From NCBI GenBank assembly GCA_030039095.1, contig JASHQP010000434.1:1-30019 (forward strand): a stretch of DNA of 30,019 bases, given 5' to 3'. How positions within the stretch are numbered: position 1 is the stretch's first letter; each line of letters opens with the position of its first letter. The notes below the pieces were generated by a model. That model saw only the letters and a program-made list of their open reading frames with translations. It did no database searches and was not told the origin of the DNA. A program made the position numbers and the translations under genes. This stretch comes from Streptosporangiaceae bacterium (GTDB lineage: Bacteria > Actinomycetota > Actinomycetes > Streptosporangiales > Streptosporangiaceae). Below are positions 7,553-15,572 of this stretch, piece by piece.

Positions 7553-8350
7553 CTAGCCGCGGACCTCGGCGCCGCCGGCGCCCTTCTGGCCAGCGCCGTA
7601 GGCGTAAGCGATTACCCGGGTCCGGTCCCCGCGGAAGAGGTCGGTGGAGTACTCGATCGGATTCCCGGCGGCGTCATAGCTGACCCGCTCGATCGCCACC
7701 AGCGGTTCCCCGACCTTGATGCCGAGCAGGCTGGACTGATCGTCGTCGGCCAGCACCGCGACCATCCGCTCGACGGCCCTGGCGCACACCACGCCGTACC
7801 GGTCGCAGAGCAGGCCGTAGATGCTGTCGTCCAGCGGCTGCGACAGCAGGTCCGGCGCCAGCGACACCGGGATCCGCACGTGCTCGAGGGAGATCCGCTC
7901 CTCGTCGGCCAGCCTGACCCTGACCACCTCGTAGACCAGCGCGTCGCCGGCGATGCCGAGCGCGTCGATCGTTGCATCGTGGGCCGGAACGATCCGCGCG
8001 GAGACCACGTGGGCGCCGGGACGGAAGCCCTGCGCCCGCAGGTAGGCCGGTATGCCTGCCAGGTAGCCGAAGTCGATGTCGACGCGCCGGCGGCTGGCGA
8101 AGGTGCCACCGCTGCGGCCGCGCCGGCGGTAGACGGATCCCGCGTGCTCCAGCCGGTCGAGCACCTGCCGCACGGTCGTGCGGCTGACTCCCAGCTGGGC
8201 CGCGAGATCCCGCTCGGTCGGCAGCCGCCCGTCCGGTCCCAGATCACCCGAAGAGATCAGGCCGCGGATCCGGCGCTCGACCGAGTCGCGTACCGTCCTG
8301 CCGTGGTCGATTCGCGCTCCGGCCTCGGCGTCGGCCCGTTGGGCGCCCAT
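7553..8350 (-). CDS. GntR family transcriptional regulator, HutC/UTRA subfamily
   Basis: 265 residues from the ATG at 8348-8350; a GTG at 8395 would add 15 residues. The winged helix-turn-helix reads SVERRIRGLISSGDLGPDGR, then LPTERDLAAQLGVSRTTVRQVLDRL, followed by a GTF wing (GRSGGTFAS). The C-terminal two-thirds is a UTRA ligand-binding domain (ISLEHVRIPVSLAPDLL; SIYGLLCDRYGV; IEYSTDLFRGDR). HutC-type regulators usually repress a neighbouring uptake or catabolic operon and release it on binding a small metabolite. The ABC operon directly downstream on the same strand is the likely target. Unlike that operon, this gene has the high GC of the host. Confidence 0.9.
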   Translation of the reverse strand: MGAQRADAEAGARIDHGRTVRDSVERRIRGLISSGDLGPDGRLPTERDLAAQLGVSRTTVRQVLDRLEHAGSVYRRRGRSGGTFASRRRVDIDFGYLAGIPAYLRAQGFRPGAHVVSARIVPAHDATIDALGIAGDALVYEVVRVRLADEERISLEHVRIPVSLAPDLLSQPLDDSIYGLLCDRYGVVCARAVERMVAVLADDDQSSLLGIKVGEPLVAIERVSYDAAGNPIEYSTDLFRGDRTRVIAYAYGAGQKGAGGAEVRG

Positions 8351-8395
8351 ATCGCAACCATATCTGCGCCGCCAGGCCGGCGCCTCGACAACCAC

Positions 8396-8702
8396 CCCTT
8401 CAGGAAGACGTCGTGTGGGTTCCGCTGACCAACGACGGCGCGGACGCCGAGGGCATTCTGGCCATCCGGTCCGCGCGGGCCGCCGTCAGGCCCTGCCGAA
8501 CCGGTGATGCTCAGCGTTCCAAGGGCAGGCGCGCTGGAGCGTGTCTCGCAGATCCTGACATGCCGTGCCCCGGGCTAGCTTCACCGACTCTGGTCGCAAG
8601 CGAGTTCCGGCCCGACCCAAACGGCCTTTTTGGTGCGCCCGCAATTACCCCGGCGAAGCCGCAGGCCGGCCAGCGACCCTCCAATGGTCTACGGGGCACG
8701 GC
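8396..8702 (+). other. Gap with a possible small or decayed rightward gene
   Basis: No confident gene. A GTG at 8413, preceded by AGGAAG, opens a frame to 8706 (97 codons). Its first 30 codons (VWVPLTNDGADAEGILAIRS and on) have the GC-rich third positions expected of real coding sequence, but that character fades after about 8515. I recognise no family. It may be the front of a truncated gene that once diverged from the GntR gene. An imperfect CCAAA/TTTGG hairpin around 8619-8635 is too weak to call a terminator. Confidence 0.2.
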
Positions 8703-9248
8703 CTAGGTGCGCCGGAGCCGGTCCTCGCGCAGCGACGCCAGCGGCTCGGGAAGCTCCAAGCGCGCGAACGAGGCCGGCCAGTCGGCCGGGCCATACCCGT
8801 AGCCGAGGTCGCAATGGTGCAGCTCGACCTCGACCAGCCGGCGGGTCAGCAGCTCCTCCGCCGGGAACGGCCCGGAGTCCGGGACCCGCACCGGGAACCG
8901 CCACGCGTCGCCGGGCAGCCCGATCATGACCGTGCGCAGCGCCATGGCAGAGCTCGCCAGGTCCTCGGCGATTTCCTTCGAGCTGCGGCCGGCGCCCTGG
9001 CCGATCTCCTCTTCCCGTCCCTCGAGGCTCGCGTACATGCGGCGTTCCTGCCCCGACCGCGCGCCGACCAGGACGTTGCGCATCGCGTCTGCGTTGCGGG
9101 CCAGGTGGGCGAGCACGTGCCCCCGGGTCCAGCCCGGCAGCAGCGACGGCTGGCGCAGCTCCGGGTCGGGTATGACCCGGGCGGTCCCGAGCAGGCGCTG
9201 CGTCGAGTCGTCGAGCTGATCGGAAAGCTGGCGTTGCGCGGCATCCAC
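8703..9248 (-). CDS. Mycothiol-dependent maleylpyruvate isomerase family protein
   Basis: 181 residues from a GTG at 9246-9248. The N-terminal MDMPI/DinB-like four-helix domain contains PGWTRGHVLAHLARNADAM and RRLVEVELHHCDLG. The candidate metal ligands His48, Glu140 and His144 keep the spacing I recall for the Corynebacterium glutamicum maleylpyruvate isomerase (His52, Glu144, His148), shifted by four. Family members use mycothiol, the actinobacterial thiol, as cofactor, and the length is near that of the catalytic family. Maleylpyruvate comes from gentisate ring cleavage, but no gentisate dioxygenase is in this window, so another mycothiol-dependent reaction is possible. It follows the VOC gene by 49 bp on the same strand. 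Confidence 0.85.
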   Translation of the reverse strand: MDAAQRQLSDQLDDSTQRLLGTARVIPDPELRQPSLLPGWTRGHVLAHLARNADAMRNVLVGARSGQERRMYASLEGREEEIGQGAGRSSKEIAEDLASSAMALRTVMIGLPGDAWRFPVRVPDSGPFPAEELLTRRLVEVELHHCDLGYGYGPADWPASFARLELPEPLASLREDRLRRT

Positions 9249-9297
9249 CCGATCACCTTAGACGGCGGGCGGCCCGGCCAGCGGGTGCGGGCGGCGA

Positions 9298-9756
9298 TCA
9301 GCCGTCGGCTGGGGCGGCGTTCAGGTCCTCGGTCAGTTCGAGGATCAGCCCTTCGGGCCCGCGGACGTAGGCCAGGCGGAAGAGATCTCGGAAGTCCGCG
9401 ACCTCGCCGACGAGGTCGTAGCCAAGTTCGCGCGCCGCTGCGACGGTCGCGTTGACATTGGCCACTCGGTAGGCTACGTGCCGCAGACCGTACGCATTCG
9501 ACCGCAGCTGGCCCGGTACGCCCTCGGAGGCAGGCGAGGTGAACTTGGTCAGCTCGATAGGCCCGGTCCCGTCTGGGGCGGAGATCCGGACGAGCTTCTC
9601 CACCGCACCTTCGAGTCCCACGATGCGGTCCACCCAGGCCCCGCTGGCCTCGCCGAGGTCCTCGCGGGTGAAGCCGAGGCCGGTGAAGAACGCCGCCACG
9701 GTCTCCAGGTCGTCGACGACGAGCCCCAGATGATCGAACGAGATCTCCGCCGTCAT
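9298..9756 (-). CDS. VOC family (glyoxalase/bleomycin resistance fold) protein
   Basis: 152 residues from the ATG at 9754-9756. Two beta-alpha-beta-beta-beta modules are visible: residues 6-70 (FDHLGLVVDDLETVAAFFTG and on) and 90-141 (GLRHVAYRVANVNATVAA and on). His9, Glu68, His93 and Glu140 occupy the four positions that bind the divalent metal in glyoxalase I and methylmalonyl-CoA epimerase-like enzymes, so this is probably a metal enzyme rather than a binding protein. The reaction is not known. It probably forms a two-gene unit with the mycothiol-dependent isomerase downstream, which would fit a lyase or isomerase using mycothiol adducts; that link is inference. Confidence 0.85.
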   Translation of the reverse strand: MTAEISFDHLGLVVDDLETVAAFFTGLGFTREDLGEASGAWVDRIVGLEGAVEKLVRISAPDGTGPIELTKFTSPASEGVPGQLRSNAYGLRHVAYRVANVNATVAAARELGYDLVGEVADFRDLFRLAYVRGPEGLILELTEDLNAAPADG

Positions 9757-10176
9757 GCGGCCAGGCTAGCAAGGTGGCGTCCGGAAGCCGACTAACCAAT
9801 ACGCCGCCCGCGGCAGCGCATCCCCACGGAGCGCATCCCAGATCAGATCAAGCAATGTCACGACCTGCGCCTCTTCGGCCATATGGCCGCCGCCCGCACA
9901 CTCCCGGTAGCCGACGCTCGGCGCTTACGGGAAGTCCGCGAGCGCGAACGCGCGCTCCAGACCATAGTGAGCGCCCAGGCTCGCCGGGATGACCTCTACC
10001 ACGACGTTCGGCTGCCTCGCCGCCGGGCCGCCACCTGCTCATCGATCTCTTCACCACTGAGCTTCAGCCGGGTGCGGAAGATCGCGCGGGCGTAGTCGGC
10101 CGTCTGCAGAAAGGGCGCGCTGCCGTTCAGGAACTCCCGATCGCGACTGCAGGCGGCGGTGTCGGGGTGCCTCGGA
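9757..10176 (-). other. Degenerate gap holding a regulator remnant and a tiny ORF
   Basis: This 420-bp stretch has no intact gene of normal size. It contains the DUF5753 remnant listed separately. On the same strand a 38-codon frame at 9766-9882 begins MAEEAQVVTLLDLIWDAL and shares the reading frame of the second half of the remnant. It has no convincing ribosome binding site and no family I recognise, and may be a tail of the decayed gene. Confidence 0.4.
9925..10110 (-). pseudogene. Remnant of an Scr1-type XRE regulator (DUF5753 domain)
   Basis: Two pieces of a DUF5753 domain lie in order but in different frames. The first (about 10021-10110) reads FLQTADYARAIFR and then LSGEEIDEQVAARR, matching the family pattern QTxxYARA...EEIDxxVxxR. 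The second (9925-10002) reads VVEVIPASLGAHYGLERAF and ends in a stop, matching VxVLPxxxGAHxGLxxxF...FP. About 60 residues that normally lie between them are missing, and the N-terminal helix-turn-helix is absent. This is a deleted and frameshifted gene. The parent family is abundant in Streptomyces and relatives, usually paired with a small DUF397 protein, which I did not find. Confidence 0.75.
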
Positions 10177-10716
10177 CTACCACTCATCGGCGAGGTGGCC
10201 CCAGAACCGCAGGGCCGCGCGTTCCATCTCGAGGCCGAGTTGCAGCGTGATCATGCGTTTGGCCACTGCGGGGATGTCGCCGTAGCGTCGCTGCATTTCC
10301 TCGTAAACGGCGATCCGGGCTTCGTGCTGCCTGATCTGCTCGCGTGCCAGCTTGCCGACGTTGGCCGGGTCACCGACCTCATTGAAGAACAGCTTGAGCT
10401 CGGCCATGTCGCGCATCTGGAAATGCACGTCAGTGGGCTCGGCAAGCCAATCGCGCAATTGCTGCATGCCCTTTTCTGTGAGGCTGTAAGTCCGCCGCTT
10501 GCGCCCTGAATTCTCGCTGGACGCACTCAGCAGGTCGAGCTTCACGAGCCGTAGCGGTTCGGAGTACAGCTGCGCGTGCGGGAATTGCCAGAAATAGCCG
10601 ATGGAGCGACCGACTGCGCGCTTAAGGTCGTACGACGTCGACGGCCCGCGCAACGCAATCATGCCTAGGACCACGTAGGAGGTAGCGGAGAGCCGGCCCG
10701 TCGCCATAGCAGGCAT
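10177..10716 (-). CDS. PadR family transcriptional regulator
   Basis: 179 residues from the ATG at 10714-10716; an ATG three codons later is equally possible, as neither has a clear ribosome binding site. The N-terminal winged helix reads YVVLGMIALRGPSTSYDLKR, then QLYSEPLRLVKLDLL and RRTYSLTEKGMQQL, as in PadR proteins. The C-terminal half (MAELKLFFNEVG; IAVYEEMQRRYGD) fits the helical Vir_act_alpha_C dimerisation domain. PadR proteins typically repress a divergent catabolic or efflux gene and respond to phenolic acids or similar ligands. Here it diverges from the acyl-CoA ligase that opens the molybdenum-enzyme cluster, with a 115-bp gap containing a promoter and an operator-like repeat. 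Confidence 0.9.
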   Translation of the reverse strand: MPAMATGRLSATSYVVLGMIALRGPSTSYDLKRAVGRSIGYFWQFPHAQLYSEPLRLVKLDLLSASSENSGRKRRTYSLTEKGMQQLRDWLAEPTDVHFQMRDMAELKLFFNEVGDPANVGKLAREQIRQHEARIAVYEEMQRRYGDIPAVAKRMITLQLGLEMERAALRFWGHLADEW

Positions 10717-10755
10717 TGAACCACGCAGCGTCGCGATCGCCGTGCCGCGGCACCC

Positions 10756-10794
10756 TTGAACCGGCCCGCCGAACCTTCTATAGTCTGAAACAGA
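10756..10794 (+). promoter_or_regulatory. Promoter of the catabolic cluster with operator-like inverted repeat
   Basis: TTGAAC (10756-10761), a 17-bp spacer and TATAGT (10779-10784) form a near-consensus housekeeping promoter, unusual in such GC-rich DNA. The inverted repeat TCTG-AAA-CAGA (10784-10794) overlaps the end of the -10 box and the expected start site, so a bound repressor would block transcription. The divergent PadR protein is the natural candidate. A strong GGGAGG lies just before the ligase ATG at 10832. Confidence 0.65.
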
Positions 10795-10831
10795 TCATTG
10801 CCTGTGCCTGGTCGCCCTTCCGGGAGGTGGC

Positions 10832-12355
10832 ATGGACCTCGCGACGGCGTTTGTGGGGACGGCGGACCGCTGTCCGGGGCGACGCGCGGTCGGGGGACCA
10901 CGGCCGATGACCTACCGGGAGTGGGACGCGCGCACGAATCAGCTTGCGCGGGCTCTGCTGGACCTCGGCGTGCGGGCCGGCGACCGCCTGGCCCTCTTGC
11001 TCGCGGGGGGCGAGCCGCTGGCCAGCCTGCACATCGCGGCACAGAAGCTGGGCGTGATCTCGGTGCCGCTGTCGACCCGGTATGCGCCGAACGAAACGAA
11101 CTACTGCCTGGCCGATTCCGGGGCGGCGCTCCTGGTCAGCGACGCGGAAACAGCCGCGAGCCTGCCAGCGGACCCGGCCTGCCCGCAGCGCGACAGCGCC
11201 GGCCTCGTGCGGCTGGCCGCGGCGTACCCCGATGGCCGGCTGCCCGAGCATCCGGCCGAGAGCCAGACCAGCGTGATGCTCTATACCTCCGGAACGACCG
11301 GACGTCCCAAGGGCGTGCCCCGCACCCACCGCGCCGAGCACGCGGCGGCCGTGGCCCACCTGGTCCAGACCCAGCACCGCCTCGGCGAGATCAGCCTCGG
11401 CGTGATGCCGCTCTTCCACACGATGGGGCTCCGCACGCTGCTGGCCAGCATCCTGGCGGGTGGCACGTGGGTGCCGCAACAGCGTTTCGACGTGGCCGAG
11501 ACCCTGGACCTGATCCGGCGCGAACACGTCAGTGCGCTGTACCTGGTGCCGACCATGTACTGGGCACTGGCGCAGTCCGGCGAGTTGCCCGGCGCCGCGA
11601 GCGTGACCCGGGTCGCCTATGCCGGTGCGGCCATGGCCCCGGCGCTGACCGAGCAGGTGGCCCGGGAACTGCGGCCGCAGGTGTTCGTCAACCACTTCGG
11701 CTCCACCGAGATCTATACGTTCACGGTGCGCCCGGACGCCGAATCGAAACCGGGATGCGCGGGCCGCGCCGGCCTGTTCTCCCGGGTGCGGCTGATCGAG
11801 CCCGGGCCGGGGGCATCGCCGCAGGACGAAGTCGGTCCCGGTCACCAGGGCCAGGTCATCGTCTCGCTGGACAGCCCCGAGGCGTTCCGCGGGTACTGGA
11901 ATCGCCCGGACGCGGACGCCAGGGCGATCCACGACGGCTGGTACTACACCGGAGATCTCGCGATCGCGGACGACGACGGCGAGTTGTGGGTATCCGGCCG
12001 GGTGGACGACATGATCAACTCCGGCGGCGAGAACATCTACCCCGACGAGATCGAAGCGGCGCTGAGCCGCTGCCCGGCGGTGGCGGAGATATGCGTGGTC
12101 GGCCTGCCCGACGAGCGCTGGGGCTCCGTGGTCACGGCATTCGTGGTACCCGCCGACCACGTCGCCACGGCGGAAGCGGTGACCGAACTCACCGCGTACG
12201 CCCGCCAGGCGCTGCCCTCGCTGAAGCAGCCCAAGCGGGTGATTCCCGTCTCGCATATCCCGAAGTCGGCGGTGGGCAAGGTACTGCGTCGGATCCTGGC
12301 TGACGGCCAGCACGAACCGCTCGCCCCCCACGGGGAGGGGACCGTGCATGCCTGA
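10832..12355 (+). CDS. Acyl-CoA ligase, probable 2-furoyl-CoA (or aryl-CoA) synthetase
   Basis: 507 residues; ANL superfamily. The phosphate-binding motif YTSGTTGRPKG is at 151-161, the aromatic/STE motif FGSTEIYTF at about 289-297, the YYTGDLA motif at 371-377, the hinge region SGRVDDMINSGGENIYPDEI at about 388-407, and the catalytic adenylation lysine in PKSAVGKVLRR (Lys483). It activates a carboxylic acid with ATP and CoA. The next four genes encode a Mo hydroxylase and a crotonase-fold protein, the combination known for 2-furoate catabolism (HmfD role), so furoate is my preferred substrate. Benzoate-like or other heteroaromatic acids cannot be excluded from motifs. Its end overlaps the next gene by 8 bp. 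Confidence 0.85.
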   Translation: MDLATAFVGTADRCPGRRAVGGPRPMTYREWDARTNQLARALLDLGVRAGDRLALLLAGGEPLASLHIAAQKLGVISVPLSTRYAPNETNYCLADSGAALLVSDAETAASLPADPACPQRDSAGLVRLAAAYPDGRLPEHPAESQTSVMLYTSGTTGRPKGVPRTHRAEHAAAVAHLVQTQHRLGEISLGVMPLFHTMGLRTLLASILAGGTWVPQQRFDVAETLDLIRREHVSALYLVPTMYWALAQSGELPGAASVTRVAYAGAAMAPALTEQVARELRPQVFVNHFGSTEIYTFTVRPDAESKPGCAGRAGLFSRVRLIEPGPGASPQDEVGPGHQGQVIVSLDSPEAFRGYWNRPDADARAIHDGWYYTGDLAIADDDGELWVSGRVDDMINSGGENIYPDEIEAALSRCPAVAEICVVGLPDERWGSVVTAFVVPADHVATAEAVTELTAYARQALPSLKQPKRVIPVSHIPKSAVGKVLRRILADGQHEPLAPHGEGTVHA

Positions 12356-14771
12356 CTCGCCCTGGACCCCGAGCCGCATCGAGGACGGCCCGCTGGTTCT
12401 CGGCCGCGGGCAGTTCATGGACGACATCGACCCCCTGCCGGGAACGCTGAGCGCCGCCGTGCTGCGCAGCCCGTTCCCGCACGCCCGCATCCTGGCCGTC
12501 CACCTCGATGCGGCTCGCGCTCACCCCGGTGTCGCCGCCGTCATCGGGCCCGCGGAGGTGGCAGCCGCCTCTCGCCCGTTTCCGTTGTCGGTCGCGACAC
12601 CGATGCGGTACTACTGTGGCGCCATCGACAAGGTCCGCTACGTCGGTGAGCCGGTCGCGGTGGTTGTCGCCACCGACCGCCGCACCGCGGAGGATGCGGT
12701 CGAGCTGATCGACGTGGACTACCAGCAGCTGACGCCGGTGGTCGATGTGCGCGCCGCCCTGGGCCCGGACGCGCCGCGGCTGCACGAAGACGCCGGATCC
12801 AACGTGGCGACCGACCGGACATTCACCTTCGGCGATGTAGACGGCGCCTTCGCCGGCGCCACCGACACCGTATCCGGTGCCTACAGCTTCCCGCGGTACT
12901 CCTCGGTGCCGATGGAGTGTTACGCGGTGATCGCGAACTGGCTCGACGACCTGGACGGTCCCTCGGTCGAGGCGTGGGCGAACTTTCACGGGCCGTTCAG
13001 CATGATGCCGGTCATGGCGGGAGCGCTCGGAATCCCCATCGCCCGCCTCCGCCTGCACGTTCCCGCCGACATCGGCGGCAGTTTCGGCATCAAGTCAGCC
13101 ATTTACCCGTACGTGGTCCTCATGGCGCTGGCCAGCAAGCATGCCGGGACACCGGTCCGCTGGACGGAGGACCGCCTCGAGCACCTGCTGGCCAGTTCGT
13201 GCGGCTCCGATCGGGAGATGCGGCTGGACGCGGCGATCGACGGCGAGGGGCATGTCGCGGCACTGCGGGTCGACCTGATCGACAACGTGGGTGCGTACCT
13301 GCGCCCGCCCGAGCCGAGCACGCTCTACCGCTGCTTCGGCAACATCACCGGCGCCTACCAGATACCCGCGGTGCAGATCCGCGCCCGGGCCGTAGTCACC
13401 AGCAAGGCACCGACCGGTCTCAACCGCGGTTTCGGCGGGCAGCAGCTCTATTTCGGGCTGGAACGGCTGATGGATGCCATCGCTCGCCGCTGCGGCCTGG
13501 ATCCGGTCGAGGTGCGCCGCCGCAACCTGATCCCGGCCGCGGCGTTCCCCTACGCGACGCCCACCGGCGGCGTGTACGACTCCGGGGACTACGACAAGGC
13601 CGTGCAACTGGCGGTGGCCAACGCCGACCTCGATGAGCTGAGGCGCCGTCAGGAACTCGTCCGGCAATCGGGCGACTACTACGGAATCGGCGTCGCCACG
13701 ATCGTCGACCCCTCGGCCACGAACATCGGCTACGTCAGCCTGGCGACCCCCGCCGACCAGCGCGCCGCCGGCCGAGGCAAGTCCGGCTCGACCGAGCATG
13801 TGCGTGTGGCCGTCGACCTGCAGGGCACGGTGACGGTGCTGCTCGGCAGCGTGCCGCAGGGCCAGGGTCACGCCACGGTGGCGCGCGACCTGGTCGCAGG
13901 CCTGCTCGGACTGCCGCCGGACAAGGTCCGGGTGGTGGTCGAGATGGACACCGCGACCACGCCGTGGACGATCACCTCGGGCAGCTATTCATCGCGCTTC
14001 GCCCCGCTCGTGACCAGCGCGGTGGTGCAGGCCACCGATCGCATCGCCGCCACCATCCGGGCGGCCGCCTCCGTCCTGCTGGCCGTGCCGGCCGAGCGGC
14101 TGGAACTGGCCAGCGCCCAGGTGCGTGACCGGGACCAGCCCGAGCGCGCGGTCGCCTTCCGGCACGCCGCGGGCCTGGTGCACTGGGATCCGGGCGCACT
14201 GGGCCAGGGCACCAGCGCCCGGCTGTACGAAGAGGCGGCCTTCGCGCCACCGCAGGCCACCGCCCCCACGTCAGATGACCGGGTCAACTCCAGCCTGTGC
14301 TACGGGTTCGTCGCCCAGGTCGTGGCCGTGCGGGTCGACCGCGACACCCTGCAGATCACGCTGGACCGGGTATCGACGGTGCATGACGCGGGCACCGTGC
14401 TCAACCAGCAATTGCTCGACGGGCAGGTCCACGGTGCGCTCGCGCACGGCCTCGGCGGCGCGCTGTTCGAGGAGTTGCGCTACGACCAGGACGGTCAGCC
14501 CACGTCCGCAACATTCGTCGATTACCTGTGCCCGACCGCCGCCGACGCGGATTATCAGCTGATTACCGACCATACGGTCACGCCCAGCCCGGTCACCGCG
14601 CTGGGCGCCAAGGGATGCGGCGAGGGGGCGGCGATGATCTTCCCGGTCGCGATCGCCAACGCCGTCGCCGATGCCATGGCCTGCGCGGGCGTCGAGATCA
14701 TGTCGCTTCCCTTGCACGGCAGCGTGCTGCAGCAACTCCTGGATGACGCCACGAATGGAGATGATCGCTGA
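12348..14771 (+). CDS. Xanthine dehydrogenase family Mo-binding large subunit (furoyl-CoA dehydrogenase-like)
   Basis: 807 residues. An a/b-hammerhead domain (about 12-125) is followed by the two Mo-cofactor binding domains. The GGSFG motif is at 243-247, NRGFGGQQ lies near 362-369, and the active-site glutamate motif GAKGCGEGA places the catalytic Glu at 759. These residues define molybdenum hydroxylases that insert water-derived oxygen into an activated carbon. I do not see the AYxCSFR loop of form I CO dehydrogenase. With the FAD and [2Fe-2S] subunits two and three genes later it forms a complete heterotrimer, as in HmfABC or 4-hydroxybenzoyl-CoA reductase. The upstream ligase suggests that an acyl-CoA thioester is the substrate. 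Confidence 0.87.
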   Translation: MPDSPWTPSRIEDGPLVLGRGQFMDDIDPLPGTLSAAVLRSPFPHARILAVHLDAARAHPGVAAVIGPAEVAAASRPFPLSVATPMRYYCGAIDKVRYVGEPVAVVVATDRRTAEDAVELIDVDYQQLTPVVDVRAALGPDAPRLHEDAGSNVATDRTFTFGDVDGAFAGATDTVSGAYSFPRYSSVPMECYAVIANWLDDLDGPSVEAWANFHGPFSMMPVMAGALGIPIARLRLHVPADIGGSFGIKSAIYPYVVLMALASKHAGTPVRWTEDRLEHLLASSCGSDREMRLDAAIDGEGHVAALRVDLIDNVGAYLRPPEPSTLYRCFGNITGAYQIPAVQIRARAVVTSKAPTGLNRGFGGQQLYFGLERLMDAIARRCGLDPVEVRRRNLIPAAAFPYATPTGGVYDSGDYDKAVQLAVANADLDELRRRQELVRQSGDYYGIGVATIVDPSATNIGYVSLATPADQRAAGRGKSGSTEHVRVAVDLQGTVTVLLGSVPQGQGHATVARDLVAGLLGLPPDKVRVVVEMDTATTPWTITSGSYSSRFAPLVTSAVVQATDRIAATIRAAASVLLAVPAERLELASAQVRDRDQPERAVAFRHAAGLVHWDPGALGQGTSARLYEEAAFAPPQATAPTSDDRVNSSLCYGFVAQVVAVRVDRDTLQITLDRVSTVHDAGTVLNQQLLDGQVHGALAHGLGGALFEELRYDQDGQPTSATFVDYLCPTAADADYQLITDHTVTPSPVTALGAKGCGEGAAMIFPVAIANAVADAMACAGVEIMSLPLHGSVLQQLLDDATNGDDR

Positions 14772-14773
14772 TC

Positions 14774-15553
14774 ATGGCACTGACCGGCGGAACCGTCATC
14801 GTCGAACGCGGACACGAGGGCCGTGTCGCCACCGTGACCCTGTCCAACGGCAAGTACACCGTCGTCACCTGGGAGATGCGCAGGGTGGTCGGTGAGTGCT
14901 TCGCCGAACTCGAGCACGACGAGAACGTCAACGTGATCGTCGTCAGGTCCGACGGGGAGCACTTCTCCTCCGGCGGCGACATCGCCGGGTTCATGGAGGT
15001 CGAGCCCTTCGACTTCACCGCGCTCGGACATGACATCACCGCTCCCGCACGAAGCACCAAGCCCGTCCTGGCCGCCATCGACGGTTACTGCTTCGGTGTC
15101 GGGCTCGAGCTCGCACTCTCCTGCGACATCCGCCTGGCCACGGCCCGCAGCCAGTTCGCCCTGCCGGAGATCCGGCTGGGCATGATCCCCGGCAGCGGGG
15201 GGTCGCAGCGGCTCGCCCGCTTGATCGGGCTCAGCCGGGCCAAATTCCACGTGCTCACCGGCACCCGCATCGGTGCCGAGCAGGCATCGGACTGGGGGCT
15301 GACCGCGGCCACCTGCGCCGATCGGGCCGCCCTGGACGCGGAGGTGGAGCGGCTGGTCACGCTGATGCTCGGGCTGTCCCCGGCGGCGCTGCGGACGGCC
15401 AAGGAGGTTCTTGACAAGGGTTCCGACGGCCCCCTGTACACCGGGATCGAGCTCGAGCGCAAGGCATACGCGATGCTGCGCGCCACCCACGATTTCGCCG
15501 AGGGCGTCGACGCGTTCACCGCCAAGCGCCCGCCGAAGTTCACTGGCCGATGA
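14774..15553 (+). CDS. Enoyl-CoA hydratase/isomerase (crotonase) family protein, HmfE-like role
   Basis: 259 residues. The oxyanion-hole segments are HFSSGGDI (about 63-70) and the GYCFGVGLELALSCDI helix start (104-119). Glu112 and Glu132 (LELALSCD and LPEIRLG) are 20 residues apart, exactly like the two catalytic glutamates of classical enoyl-CoA hydratase, so hydration or hydrolysis chemistry is possible. The gene sits between the Mo subunit and the FAD subunit. In the known furoate route a crotonase-family protein, HmfE, handles the last step, hydrolysis of 2-oxoglutaryl-CoA. Placement inside the hydroxylase genes argues for action on the same intermediate. Spacing to the previous gene is 2 bp. 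Confidence 0.85.
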   Translation: MALTGGTVIVERGHEGRVATVTLSNGKYTVVTWEMRRVVGECFAELEHDENVNVIVVRSDGEHFSSGGDIAGFMEVEPFDFTALGHDITAPARSTKPVLAAIDGYCFGVGLELALSCDIRLATARSQFALPEIRLGMIPGSGGSQRLARLIGLSRAKFHVLTGTRIGAEQASDWGLTAATCADRAALDAEVERLVTLMLGLSPAALRTAKEVLDKGSDGPLYTGIELERKAYAMLRATHDFAEGVDAFTAKRPPKFTGR

Positions 15554-15572
15554 GACCGCCGGAGACCGTGCC

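Noticed and set aside
9848..10095. Arg-rich rightward frames in the 9.8-10.1 kb gap
   Set aside because: They mirror the DUF5753 remnant on the opposite strand and show no family pattern or ribosome binding site.
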